In this document: positions 24,127 to 37,195 of the stretch, piece after piece | How positions within the stretch are numbered: position 1 is the stretch's first letter | How the letters are laid out: each line of letters begins with the position of its first letter | Source of the DNA: Agelaius tricolor | Lineage: Eukaryota; Chordata; Aves; Passeriformes; Icteridae | Assembly: GCA_023055355.1 (NCBI GenBank) | Contig: JALJCS010000018.1 | Span: 806,001-870,000 of the forward strand | Length of the DNA stretch: 64,000 nucleotides | Direction: 5' to 3' | Program-made: the position numbers and the translations under genes | Notes under the pieces: generated by a model | The model's database searches: none | What the model saw: only the letters and a program-made list of their open reading frames with translations | What the model was told of the DNA's origin: nothing

Positions 24127-25629
24127 GTAGGTATTCATTAATGGTTCCTCTGCAGGGTAATCCTTTGCCTGGCATGTGATGTAAAAGTTCTATGAGTTGT
24201 TACTCTTGAGCAGGGCTGGATTTGGGGAATCCCCACCAGGACTGGGGAATCCCCAGGGAGTTGCTGCAGCCAGAGCCATCTTGGCAGTGCAGGGCTCAGG
24301 CCTCGGGAGCTCTTGGTCCCTGGCCTGGGGTTTGCTCCTGTGCCAGGGCTGCTCATGTCCCCTTTACCCCAGGGCTGCTCATGTCCCTTTACCCCAGGGC
24401 TGCTCATGTCCCCTTTACCCCAGGGCTGCTCATGTCCCTTTTACCCAAGGCTGCTCATGTCCCCTTTACCCCAGGGCTGCTCATGTCCCTTTACTCCAGG
24501 GCTGCTCATGTCCCCTCTACCCCAGGGCTGCTCATGTCCCCTTTACCCCAGGGCTGCTCATGTCCCCTTTACCCCAGGGCTGCTCATGTCCCTTTACTCC
24601 AGGGCTGCTGATGTCCCCTTTACCCCAGGGCTGCTCATGTCCCCTTTACCCCAGGGCTGCTCATGTCCCCTTTAACCCCAGGCACTCTGGCAGCTGCAGA
24701 TGTGTTCCAGATGTGTTCCAGCAAAGATGCACCTACTCATGAGGTGTTTGGTCCAGGCTGATTGATAGGTGTGGGATGATTTTATGGATTCAAATTATAT
24801 TCCAGCTCTTCCAAAACATAATAGGACCATAACAGCTCTACCCTAGAGCACTGTTAAAAGTGTTTATAATAAGTTGCTCCATTTTACTACTCCCACTCAT
24901 GCCTGCAACTGCAACAGGTCTCTGACACTAGCAGTTGGTATTACACCCCAACTGACATTGCAGATGATTTTGCTTTCTCAATATTTAGAAAGGAACATTA
25001 CCAAGTTTTTGTAGAGAAACCTCATTTGTAGTTTGTGTAAACTGGAAAAGCCATTAATGGCTTGTTTCATTTAAAGAAAGAAAATTGGCCCATCAAAGTT
25101 GCTTTTACTGCATTCATTCAGACTGATTTTTCGGTCTGGAAATTGTTTGTTACATGGCTGCCTTTATAAAAAACTTCAAATGTGATGTTGCATTTGATCT
25201 GTCAGACATGGAAACAGTATCTGTGCAATGCCTAAAGCATTTATTTGTAACAGAAAAAAAATTACACACAAGTAACTTTCAGTTTTTGCAAAATAATTTT
25301 TGTTTCTTTTGCAAATGTACTGTGTTGTAAGTGACCAAAATTTTTCAGCTGTGTTCTTAAGTAAATTTGTTAAAATGATTAAGCAAAATAAAAACAAGCT
25401 TTGAAAATGTGTGAAAGATAAAAGGCAAACCTTTAGCTGACCTAAAAAAATATAAAGTGTAGTCATGATGATGATTCAGCCCTATTTGTCTTATGGTATC
25501 TGATCCCAATGCAATCATATTTTCCTTTTTAATTTTTTATTTTAATTTATTTCCATCAGCCTTTACCATCCTTTCTGCACTTAGGAAAAACATAACCATA
25601 TTATTGGGCATCCATTCAGCTCAGTTGTT
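24127..25629. other. RANBP17 intron, 1.5 kb
   Basis: Short intron that contains the 27-bp minisatellite and otherwise unremarkable AT-rich sequence. Confidence 0.55.
24345..24690. repeat. 27/28-bp minisatellite, about 12 copies
   Basis: The unit is approximately cctttaccccagggctgctc plus atgtccc. Copies differ by one C and a few substitutions, such as the ctgatg variant near 24609. Overlapping frames of 120-181 codons through it are repeat translations. Confidence 0.95.
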
Positions 25630-25860
25630 GGCATCAAGTTTCTAAACCTTGCTGAGTAAACCACACGAGTTGTTTTCAACCTGTTTCATTCCTAATTCAT
25701 GCCCAAAAAATCCCCAAAAACCTTTGTAAAGAAACCTTCTGTTTTCAATTGCAGCTTTTATGGTGTGTATGCAGTTGATAAAATTCCCAGCCCTAAGGTA
25801 TTGGTAGCTCTTACACATAAGGACCAGACAGCATTTTCTGACTCATGCTGGGATTTAATT
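25630..25860 (+). pseudogene. RANBP17: RANBP17 pseudo-exon (GNQILSLG..SHSDLL)
   Basis: It begins codon-for-codon like GNQILSLG as GGC ATC AAG TTT CTA AAC CTT GCT GAG, then a TAA stop at 25657-25659. The middle (about 25700-25790) keeps stretches resembling [19 protein letters not shown] with several small indels. The end re-enters a good frame: VLVALTHK, then SDSCWDLI, against human VLQAFVK and SVSHSDLL. It ends in phase 0, as required by the following exon. Length is 231 nt against 216. No AG lies directly before 25630, so the acceptor seems lost, and the donor gtgtgg is weak. Moderate to good confidence. Confidence 0.6.
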
Positions 25861-26045
25861 GTGTGGTGGGAAAGGGACTCTGAGCCCAGTGCAGATCTGG
25901 GAGTAAAAACTGAGCAGTAGAGGCGTGGAGCCTGTGGGAGCTGTGTCCAAAGTCTGATCACCCTCTTTGCTAAATTATGGGAGAGATCCTTAGGACTGTG
26001 TGGCATCTCCTCAGAGGTGTGCACCACAGAAAAGGGGAGGTGAGC

Positions 26046-26133
26046 AGAGAATCAAAGACTGGGCTGGGTTGGAGGGACCTGCTAAAGGTTACTGAGTACA
26101 TCCCCTGCAATGGGCAGGGGTATCTTCTGCCCC
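26046..26133 (-). mobile_element. CR1 LINE 3' end, decayed
   Basis: agaatcaaagactgggctgg, then gttggagggacctgctaaag and cctgcaatgggcaggg, mirrors the inverted CR1 tail. That element reads gaatcatagaatgg, gttggaagggacct and cctgccatgggcaggg. Divergence is high, so the insertion is old. Confidence 0.7.
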
Positions 26134-29100
26134 CAAGAGCTTTCTCCTATGTCCTCTTCCATGTATATTATAACTGCTTTCCTAGGGAAGGATGACATTT
26201 CACCCAGCACAGGTTTAAGAGGAGTACTGTGCTTAATCTCCTCCAGAAGAAACATTTAAAATCACCCATCAGCTAAAAGCAGAGAAAAAATTGAGGTGTG
26301 GGAGAGAGCCTCCCCCAGCGTCTGTGGGGTTTATTTTGCTTTAAAGCACATGCATGTGAACATCAGGGTCCCATCAGTGATCCCTCCAGTACTCAGGTGT
26401 GACTTAAGAGGAACTGTGCAGCTTTTCTGTTGGGTGAGTGACTGCCAGGATTTATTCTGGGCAGAGCCCACTCTTGGGAATCCACCCCAGGATTTATTCC
26501 CACACGAACCCTGTCCATGTGGGAACAGGGATTTCACAGGATCCAGCTGGCACAGCTGGCACAGCTGGATAGCACAGCCTGGCCATCACCCTGCTGGGCT
26601 CTGGGCATGGAGTGAGCCCCACTCAGCCCCATTTCACACTGCTCTGGGAAGGTTTCCCTGCCCACTGTAAATATTTCAAGATACTACAACTGATCAGCAC
26701 TGAATCATGGCTGTTAGGATTTTTAGCTTTTGTCACGAAGTGGTAGTTTCTGAGATTTCTGTTCCAGTGTACAGAAAAATGTAACTTCTGGAAATGTGCT
26801 TCATTAATGAAGTATGATCTTTTGAACTTACAAATTCCTATAAAAGTACTGATGTAAAGGAATTCTGCATTATTCTCCAATGCCCTCCTGAAAATCTTAA
26901 TAATTTTATTTTTAAGGAAAACTGTAATCCATAAAAGTCTATGATCTTTTAAAGTGTATTTGTCTTTTAAGCCTGTGTAATCTTGGCAGACATCTGGGGT
27001 AAAACAAACAAGTAAAGCAAGTAATGATCATAAAATTCACTTTGGGTTCTTGAACAGTGTTTCCAGACCCTGAATTTTCCAATTCTGAAAAATTGTGTGA
27101 TTTGGATAAAAGAATAAACTCATACATGCCTTCTAATCCTGGGACTCAGTTTTCAAGTTTTCTTCTGTACCATTCTTCCAAATAACTTAAAATCACAAAA
27201 ATAGTTGAGATTTTCTCACTCAGCATGGTTTTATGATTGAAGTATTAGAAAAAAATAGGAAATGCACAGCAAATGTCAGGAGATGACACCAGACAGAATG
27301 TGCTCATTTATCTTACCAAGTCAGCCAGACCTCTTGTATGTGCCTGCAGCTTATGGTGAGCTCCTCAGAGCTGATCAAAGACACATTTTAACTCAAGATA
27401 GATTTGACTGAAATTTATATTATAATAATTTCCTTTTTAAACTGGGAGAAACACAAGGTGATGGCATGAAGCAGAGGGGGGAAATAGAAGTTTCTTTCCT
27501 CACACTGTCCTTTGCAGGAAGGCGCTTCCGTTCAATCTCTTTGTCAATTAATCCACTGACTGAGAGGATTGCCATAAACTCTGCCCAGGCTCCTCTCATC
27601 CCTAGGAAGTTCTATTTTCCACCACCTGGAGCCCTGGCAAACCCTTGTCTGAGCACCTGGCTTCCAGCTGTGAGGCTCTCCCCTCTCCTCCCTGCCATGC
27701 CCTTGACACTGAGTTTCTGTCTCTGGCTCTGTAGGGAAAGACTTGGTCCCTCTCCACAGACAGTATAGCTCAGCCTGGCTGTTCCTTTTTCTGAGAAGAA
27801 CAGAACATAAAGCAATAAAAAAAAATATGGCTTCATGGTATTGTGCTTTCATTGGTAAGTGAAATTTAAATTTGTTTTAGAACAGGATTTTTCCTCCTCT
27901 TTCATATGCAATGATATATAGAAAATGCATGTAAAGGTATTGTTTTCAGGAATTTCATTTGCACCAAATGAAACACAAAAATTTCTAGTTATGTCCTAGG
28001 TCAACTGGGAGTTTTCTTGCTATGTAAACCTACAGGTATATAAAAATGGGATCTGAGATACACCTCTGTCCAGTCAACACTTTGACAAGGAATTAGTGAC
28101 AGAAGTGAGGTGCATCAGGTGATTCTTCTCACCCATGGTGGTGATTGCTGGCATCATGTGCATTCTTCCTGAGCCTGGACTACACCAATCAAGGCAATTT
28201 TGACTAACACAGAGATACTTCACACATATGGCCTTCTTCAGGTGATGCAAATCAGCTAAAATTTATATGTGGCTTTGTTCTATGTGGGTCCTGTACTGTT
28301 GTGTGCAGGAAATAACAGTGGAAATGACTCTGAAACAAACATTAGTCATCCAGTGTGTTGCTTTCTTTCTATCTGTCTTCAGTTTAACCTAAGTTTGTGA
28401 TGTCTATTCTGAATGATCCCTCCATTTCATTTCTCTAAGAGCTGTAAGGTCTGTGCTTGGACTGAAGAGAGAAGGGGGAAAAAAGGGTAAAACTGTTTGG
28501 GAGGGTGAATGTACACAAAAGCTTGTGAGTCTGGATGCTGAAATCTTTAGTATTAGACTGGAGTAGAGACTCTTTTTTCCCTAGACTGGCATATAGTGAT
28601 TCCATGTGTTTGAGTGCAAAGCAGAAATCATCCCCAAATGCCTGTTTTTAAGATATGCACGTATGTTCAGTTGTCAGGGAATAAAATTCAAAAGATGAAT
28701 TTTTCTGTAGCTTTGAAGAGGAGCACCTTGGTGAGTGCTGAGTTGTGCTGCACAGATCCAGCTGTGCGCTTGGGGGAATGCTGGTGTGTCCTCTCCTGCT
28801 GTTCATTTATCACTGATCCTGTGCTGCAGACAGCTCTGAGATGCCATTGCTAATGTGATCTGCTCAGAAGATGGGAAGCCTGGCGTAGGATGCACTTAGT
28901 CAGGCAATTATCCTTGTTGGGGCTCCACAGCTTCTTGGCAAGGGCTGTTGTGTCTTGTCCATTACGGCTGGAGCCGGTCTGAGGGAGCGATAGTGATTTA
29001 AAATAGACAGCAGAGAGAATTGAGAGGAGTTGGAATAGTGTAGTTCACCATTCTTCATCCCCAATATATTTCACTTTTAATTCTGTATGTACAGGTCTCC

Positions 29101-30189
29101 TTACCGTGTGTTTTTGAACTCCCAGTGGCACAGGAATGTTTCGATGCATCTTGCGACCATCCATTTTTTGTTTTGTGGTTTCTTTACATTTTAGTAAACC
29201 TCTTCCCTTTCATTAGAGGAAGCTGACATAAAAATAATATTTTCAATATGCTGTTTTTATTTATCTACATTCTGTCATGATATACTTTGATGTAAGTTTT
29301 TAATTTTGCTTCAGCTTTCAGCTGCTGTAGCAGTTACTGCTAAGGGTCAGCAAGGAGGTTAGCCACAGTAGCACAAAACAATTTCCTGTGCTCACAGCTC
29401 AGGTAGCATTTGGATGTGGATTAAATTTTACCACATTTTCCAGTGGCCAGACACAATTATTTCTAATGAGCTTTAAATTGCTTCCAGAACATGTATTTCA
29501 AAACTTAGTGTGGTAATCCATTCAGTGTCAACTTCATAAGATAACAGGTCTTCTTCAAAATTTTGGTTAAACGGATTCTTGCAGTCTAACAGGTATTTCT
29601 CAGCAACAGCTGAGCTTGGCAGTGGCGTGCTCAGTGCTCTGAGCAGCACTGCTCTGCCCTCCTCATTCCTGGAGTGGTGGTTCCACAATATATTGTGCTG
29701 CATTTCTAACTTGTGTTTCAGAATCGCTTTCTTTCAGCAAATTTATCTTGGTGCTGGACACACTCATTGTGCTGATTTGAGAGCTTTTCTGCACATTTTG
29801 TAGTTATGGAAGCCTTAAAACACTTTTTGAAGCTCTCTCTCATCTTTATGATTCACATTTTCCTTTTTTGTCTGGGCACTTCTTTGCACTGCCCAGCATT
29901 CTAAATGCCTGAAGTGTAGCTCAAGCCATCTTTATGGGCAGTGGTGAATAATAAAAATAGGAAAGGAGGAGAGGCAAAACCTGCTTTTCTCTATAAATAT
30001 GATAAGTTCTCACAACCTTTGTTTAATCTCACCAAAGTCTTCATCTAATTCACACATGTTAAAATATGATTCAGGTACATTATTACCATCCAAAGTGTTT
30101 ATTGGTTTGAAATTGGTTAGAAGAAGCCCTGCTGCAATGAACTCAGCGATAAGGAAATCATTCTTTGTTACAGCTTCTCCTACGTGAAA

Positions 30190-30650
30190 AACACGTTCAG
30201 TCTCCTGTGAAAATTTAAAAGTTTAATAAAGGACAATAGGAGACAAGGACATGGAGCAAAGGTTATTATGGCAGGTGCATCTTGGCACTCAGCCAAGACC
30301 ACACTGTTACCTTTGGGGATACCCCTTAAATACCTTTTCCCCTACATCAGCCTGTTGCATATTCATAGACCCTTATGCCTATCCATAAATAGTTTACATA
30401 TTCCAGGAACTATTTTACATGGTCCCTCTTTGGGTCCGCCTTTTTAGAGCATGCATGTTTCTTGGCTGTGGTTTTGGCTCCTTTATCACTTCCAGTTTGG
30501 GCCTTGGTCCACACTTTCTTCAGATGGTGAGTGCTGATAGTTGGCGTATCTGTAGCAGGTGTCCTCATCCTGTGTTCATTGGATGTTATCCCATCCAAGC
30601 AGGCATTTTAACACAAGCATAGCTATTTCACTACTATGTCTAAGTTTAAT
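30190..30650. mobile_element. Probable LTR-retrotransposon remnant
   Basis: A block with gtttaataaaggacaatagg, ttgcatattcatagaccc, tggtccctctttgggtc and cagtttgggccttggtcc looks like a songbird LTR-type repeat. No target-site duplication or internal genes were identified; family and orientation are uncertain. Confidence 0.45.
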
Positions 30651-33600
30651 TAACAACAGAAATAAAAATGATATCTTTAAAGAAAAATTACTTTTACATC
30701 ACACATATAAAATCCATTTTAATATTTGCAAAAAGCCAATATGTATGTATAGCATCCTGTAAAAGCAATGAAAGAGAAGAGCTGAGGGGAAATCTGTGTG
30801 TGCTGACATCTCCTGCATCCAGGGGAGGGAGGGAAGGGGTGGCTGTGGGTCCTGAGCCTGGGGACGTTCCCTGGAGCCCCAGCAGCCCAGACTGCTGTTG
30901 GCTGCCTTGGAACTTCCCTCTGCACAGACACCTTTTTCTTCCAGCACCTTTGGTTGTACTGAGGAGTCTTTCAGTAAGTAGCTCATTAAATTGGCAGCCA
31001 AATTCAAGCCTGTATTTCCTCTCCAGCAGTTTCACCAATATCTTTTAAAACCCCTTTCATATTCCTATCAGAATTTTGTATCACCCCTGAGTCACAGAGA
31101 GTTCTTAATTTGTGTGACATTGCCATGAAGTGCAGGGCAAAACTTTGGGTTAAATGAAATTACTGAGAATTTTGAAAGCCAATGTATTTTAAGGTAGTGA
31201 GATGCAATTTCTCCCACAGCAAGAAGAAATTGGTGCAAGTTGGATTTTTTCATTTGATTTTTAACTCAGTAGTAGCACAGGGACTTCAGTGATTATCTCT
31301 ACAGAGTTGTTGTTTTGATAGGAGCTATGAATTTCAAAAACAATTTTTGAATTAAATATGTCAAAAGTCACTTTTATGTTGAATTAATTTCTTTAAATGG
31401 TTTCTTTTAACAATAGGAGTTTATAAAATTGTATTTTGGTCTTCCACTACAGGGATTATAAATGTAAGCATATCCTCAGTAGCTGAGGAGTTGTTCTTGA
31501 CCTGATTCCAAGTACCTCCATAAATTAGTTTATGTTCAGTAGTATCCATCGTGTATAAAAATATTCCCCTGAAGCTCCTGCTAAATGTTACAAGGAGATC
31601 ATTCTCTTTTTTTACCTACTCAGGCCTGGCACTGTAGTTCATATTTTGTTCAATAAATGCTGAAACACTGCTCTGCACTGGTGCCCTGATGGCGGCGGGG
31701 TGGGGAGTGGCACCACCAGTCCCTCAGCACAGGTGCTCTCGGAATTGGCTGCTCCCACCCTTGGGCCCTTTGGAGATGGATCCATGAGCACAGGACACTT
31801 CTCCTGTTCTCCTGCAGCTTTTACTCTCACACAAGACTCAGGCTCCTCAGTGCCTCTGGGGAGGGACAGCCCCGTGTTCCCCTGCTCCCTTCCTGCACCC
31901 AATCCCTTCTGCTCATCAAGGGGTTTTAATTACAGGGTGGTTTTTTTTTGAAGTAATGAAAGTGATGGAACATCAGCAGTTGAGGATACTTCCTAGAATT
32001 CATGTTCCCAGTCTAAGGGGTTCCTAGGGTTTTTCCAGCTTCTTTCCTCATCATCCATATTTTATCTCAGCTTGCAGTTAATTTCCATATTAAGTACATA
32101 ATTGCCTTCTTGACAACTCCTGAGCTCTTTCATTGCTTTTTACACCAAGTAGTTGAAGGACCTGTGGCTGCAGGATGTAATGCTTCGACGGCTACAAACT
32201 CAAGGCTCTTCCTTTCCGAGATCCAGAACTTTGCTTGTTTCTGAAGCCAGGTATATATTTGTGTTAGTGAAGTTGACATTTTCAACAGAGAATTTAATAG
32301 TGGAAGAGCAGCTCAGGTTAATTTACAGCACTCTTGCTTTTCTGTCTTGTTTGTGCCCTGAGAATTTTACTCTTCAACAATGGTTTCCAAAACCAGTGTC
32401 TGTCTTCCCACTTGGTCTCACAGACAGTTTTGTATTTAGTTTTATTTTTTTCCCCACAGAATTTGAAGTTCATTGATCTTCTCAGTAACTACACCAGGAC
32501 TTGTCAAAGACATTAATTGTAATTAAGATTATTTGTCTGGGATGTATTAAATAGTACACTGTAGGAAGCTAAATGGAGTTTAAGTTTTTGTAAGTGAAAT
32601 CTCTTATTTATGTAAAGTATTAAAATAAATTAATATTCAGGTACACTATAAGACTTTTTTCTTTTTTTGCTATGTTTTACTTTTCAAAGACCTTTTAGAT
32701 TCTGCTCCTGTTTAGTAACAGAGATTTAACACCCTTTGGAACTAGTTTCTGTGCAGCAACAATGTCTGGAATGGTATGTCTTCCCCAGTTACCCTGTGTT
32801 CCTGACTGTAGCATTTGAGATAAGAGAGGTGCTGCAGCGCCATTTCCAAATGTGAAAACCATTCTGGATTCTCATTCATAAATTAGTTTTTGTTTAATTA
32901 GGAAGGCTTGATTTTATTTTGTGATCATCTTTCCTAGCTAAATATTTGCTTTCCTCTTCTCTTCTGTAATTCTAATTTACCATTCCAGCTTCTTACAGAC
33001 CCCAGTTACTTTTTTAAAGCATATTACCTGACTGTATTCCCAGTCGGTTTTTTTTTTTTTTTTCATCTACTTTTCTTTGACACCCTAATGCATAAATTCC
33101 CTTGCATAAATTCACCACTTGCTAGAAGTGGTGACCAACACTAGTGTTTTAAACAGTAGCTTATGCCTTTCTACCCTACATCAGGTGACACCAAATGGGT
33201 GGTACTTCAGTGCATTAGGTGTTTGGAAACAATGTTTTCCTTTCATTTTTTTAATTGCATGATGTAAATTTGTCATTGCTGGTAACCAGTAGCATTAAGA
33301 GAAAGAACTGAAATGAGGCAGGGAGATGATTTGCAGGTGGGAATTTGCTTGGATGGGAAGGAGAGCTGTGCAGAGGCTGACCCACTTTAAGGTTAGGCCT
33401 CAATACGTGTTAAATGATGCTCCATCTGTGCAATCTCAGGCAAGGTTTTAGGGCATTTTTTAATTGCCTACTATAAAATCACAACTGCATTGTCATAACT
33501 CCCGCTCCCAGCAGGCAATGTTTGGGTTGTGAACCAGTACAGGTACTGCCCACTTAGCTCAGTGCTCCTTGATCCAAGCTGTCATCACAGCCAGGACAGC

Positions 33601-34572
33601 ACGGAGAGCAGAGGAGCCGAGCATCTCATTGTGGGCTGTTCTTAATGAGAATCCTTTCAAAAACCTACAGCTTTGTGGTATTTTCCTCTGGTTAAAATTG
33701 CCAAGAATGATGAGTAGTAACAAAGGCAAGTCTGGCACTTGGGTTCTGTGCAGACCAGGTTTGTCCAGGTCACATCCGAGGGCTCAGTTGAGTCAGGCTG
33801 CTCCATGGTGGGCAAGAGCTTTGGCTTTGCTGTGCTCTTGCACTATTTTAGCTCACTTTCATTAATTGCCTTAGGTTTGAGAAAGACTGTCATGAAGACA
33901 AACTCCCTCTGGGGTGCTGTGAAGATGAGCATTAAATTGTTACAAGGTACTAAGAAAACATGGTAATGAGACCTTGTGAGCACAGGAATCTGTACAGAGG
34001 ATTGCACTGGGATCTGCTGCACGATGGATCCAAAAGTCATTACTGCTTGTTAATAGCAACAAAAATATTTACCAGTTGCTGTTATTTTTATATTATAAAC
34101 ATGGAGTTGAATTAAAAAGTCATTCCCATCGGTGACTGGTAAAACAGAGGCTTTTGAAAAGGACATGTTAGCTTTCTGAGGAATACATTTAGGGTGTGTA
34201 TCTGTCAGCAAGGGACCCGAGAGACCATTCTGGTAGTGGATCAAAACCAGGTTTTGCTGTGGCTGAGGCATGAGAAACTACAAAACCATGTGTTGCAACT
34301 CTGTTCAGATTGAGGAATTCATGCTGATAGACCCAGTCATGGTCTGGCTGTACATCAGTGGCAGGGATTAGGAGCTTTTAATTTTAATTTTGCATACTAA
34401 TTGCTTGGTGGCTTTTAAACTCTAGTCATGCTTACTTAACAGATCTTTTACATCTTTTGCATCTTTACATCTTTTACATATTTCTTCCAAATAGTAATGA
34501 AAATAGAGGCAAAAAATAAGTTTAGATAGTGCCATCAAAATATTTTAGATTTGCAGCTGCTTAAATAAAAGT

Positions 34573-34755
34573 CCCTTCCTTCCTTCCTTCCTTCCTTCCT
34601 TCCTTCCTTCCTTCCTTCCTTCCTTCCTTCCTTCCTTCCTTCCTTCCTTCCTTCCTTCCTTCCTTCCTTCCTTCCTTCCTTCCTTCCTTCCTTCCTTCCT
34701 TCCTTCCTTCCTTCCTTCCTTCCTTCCTTCCTCTCTCTTTCTTCCTTTCTTTCTT
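34573..34755. repeat. (TTCC)n microsatellite, about 40 copies
   Basis: An almost pure TTCC/GGAA run of about 158 bp (34573-34731), followed by a degenerate ctct/tttc tail. The Lys-Glu-Gly-Arg frame on the minus strand is a repeat translation. Confidence 0.97.
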
Positions 34756-36150
34756 AACATGTAATCAGATCCTCTCTCATGGGATCAAGTTCATCTGCTG
34801 AAAGTCAAGGGCATTTCCATCTGTTTCTCTCCACTCAAATCTGCCTTATGTGGAAATTATGTCAGCTTTGGTGTCTTCAAGTTGAACAGGGACGACCACT
34901 TTGACAATGTACTTCAGGCCTGTGTCAAAATGCTGTTTTCAGTATCCCACAGTGACCTGCTAGTAAGCAATTACTCATCTTGGGAGTTTTTATGTGAAAT
35001 ATGAAATAATACCACCACAGGCTTTGTATTGGTATAATGAGAGGGATCTAGAACAGCTCAAATGCAGTTTTCAGTTCTCTTATATGAATTTATTTATATA
35101 GTGACATCTGAAATACAGGTATGACTGAAGTGCCATGTGAAACAAGAGCTTTTTGAGAACTCCCGCTAGGCTTGTAAAAGAGAGAAATGCAATTTTTTTT
35201 TTCCATTTCTATACTTGCAAACCCATTTTGTTTCCTGCATGCACTGTAAAGCATCCTCATATATCCAGCTACTCTGCAATTAGTTTCAATCTGTGAATTG
35301 TCACTGCACTGTGTATTCCCCATAAACTGGGAAACTTTAAAATTAAAGTACACCATGTTCCCACTTCTCCACAGGAAAACAGCAGATCTTACATAATATC
35401 TGCCTGAATTCAAACTGTGACTTTTTCTTTGTGATACTTTCATTCAGAGCTGTCCTTGTCTTGTAGGAGGGGACAAATCCAGGGTAGTTAAAGATGGTAA
35501 CACTCACGTTTATTTTTGCTCATAAAGAAAGACATAAAGAAAGTCCATGGAAGTGGTAAGTTGCTCTCAGTTAAGTCAGTGTATGGTCTGTATAGTCAAA
35601 CATGCCTAATGGGAACATTCCCATATATCCAATGCTTAATTCCCTAAACAAGAATCCTTAAGAGGAAGATGATGGTTGGATTGGGCTGGTGGGCTCAAGC
35701 TGGGACCTGTGCCAGCACACAGCCTGTTAAAGGAGCTCATTTAGGCACAAAAACAAGCGTCTCTCTGAGGTGGCTTGGGTTGTGATAAATCTTGGTGAGG
35801 TGAGGTTTCCTGCAGAAGGCAAGACACAGCTGGAGTCCTGAACAGAGCCATCCCACTCTTCCTGGACTGGGAGCTGTGGCAGATAGCAAAGCACTCGAGT
35901 GGGTTTGGAATATCCTGAGCTTATTATTTTAAACTAATAGCAAGTTATATCCAATGGTAAATTTGAAAAGTTGAAATCTACTGAAGACAAGAGAATATTT
36001 TGTCTTTCAAAATATTCTGATTTATTGGCTAGTTTAGAATTTATCATCTCATCAAATCTGTAAGATCATTCTTGTGTCATCTATTAATACTGTTAATATT
36101 AGTCAATGGTAGTATCAGTATTTTCTATGAATGTGTACTCCTTTTTTCAG

Positions 36151-36297
36151 TAATATCCAAAACAAAGCCACTCTTATAACTCATTTTTTGAAGTGTCTCA
36201 CCCAGGATCATATGAGTTCCATTGCCTGTTTGCCTGTTTAGAAGTAACATCTTAGTCTGTATTCTGACCTCAGTATCTGAAGGACTCGCTGCAGTAG
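36151..36297 (+). pseudogene. RANBP17: RANBP17 pseudo-exon (QYRKLSQSYY..LTSISEGL)
   Basis: The acceptor cttttttcag is followed at once by TAA (36151-36153) where the family has CAA for Q. The frame then gives YPKQSHSYNSFFE (family YRKLSQSYYPLLE). One extra G (36193) shifts to CLTQDHMSSI, an exact match to CLTQDHMSFI but for one residue. An 8-bp tandem duplication (GCCTGTTT at 36224-36231 and 36232-36239) shifts again. LE appears next, then a 1-nt loss, then LTSVSEGLAAVD against human LTSISEGLTTLD. Length is 147 nt against 139 expected, exactly the sum of the indels. From the phase of the next exon, the donor position reads AT instead of GT (36298-36299). Confidence 0.9.
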
Positions 36298-37195
36298 ATA
36301 GGAATTGCTTTTACTTGGCTACAGAAAGAATTTAAGTATTTAGATAGCTCAGGTTTTCAAGGCAGCACATTCATGTGTATCTTCAAAAAAAATAATAATA
36401 TTTCAAACAATGGAAGATGTTGAATTTTGATGTTTGGAATTTGGAAGACACTTGGATTTTGAATAGCCAAAGAATGTGACTCTTTGGTTACTGGATAAAT
36501 TCTTTTAAACCTGTAGATTTTTACAGAGAGTGTTTTTATAGAAGCCTGAATTTTTAAACTTATTAATGTGCCTCTCCTGGAATCGTACTGAAAACTCATG
36601 CATTTGTTATACAGAAGAAAAATATTAATGTGTGTACAAGTATCTGTGGGGTTATGTTTTATTTGATCAGCATTGCTATTGTGTAAATAATGCTTGTTCT
36701 GCACAGCTGTGATGTGATTTGAGGAATGTAAAAGTATCTGCCCATGGAAAAAAGAAACCAGTTACTCAGTACTTCCTGAAAACACTTCAGGGGAGGATCA
36801 GAGCCACAGAAGCACACCTGGTATGATAAAGCACAGCATCCAATTGCAGTTCACTGAATTCGTTTGCACTGTTTAATTAATGATTTTGAACCAGATGCCT
36901 GTCCAATATTTGGGGTTTGGGCTGGGGAGTCCTAGTCTAAAGTAATTTGGAATATGGAGAAGGAGACAGCATTTGAAGGAAGAAAAAATAAATCATGCAG
37001 TTACGTTCTGGTCACCTTGGAATACCCTGCAGTTTCTGCCAGGGAAGCTGTTCAAACCCTTCAGTCAGGTTTCTTGATTAGGGGAGTTCTTGCGGGAAGG
37101 ACCAGGAGCCCACACCATGAGCGTGTGGAGGTGTGGCTGCAGGAGCTGCTGCTGCTGCCCCGGGCCCGCAGGAGGGCAGAGGCACTGAGGGGTTC

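Larger units (their letters stand above)
25861..36150. other. RANBP17 intron, 10.3 kb
   Basis: It contains a decayed CR1 3' end (26046-26133), a probable LTR remnant (30190-30650) and a long TTCC microsatellite (34573-34755). The rest is AT-rich and I recognise no gene in it. Confidence 0.6.

Noticed and set aside
32153..32476. 107-codon + frame with good polypyrimidine context
   Set aside because: No match to the expected RANBP17 segments; internal composition is intron-like.
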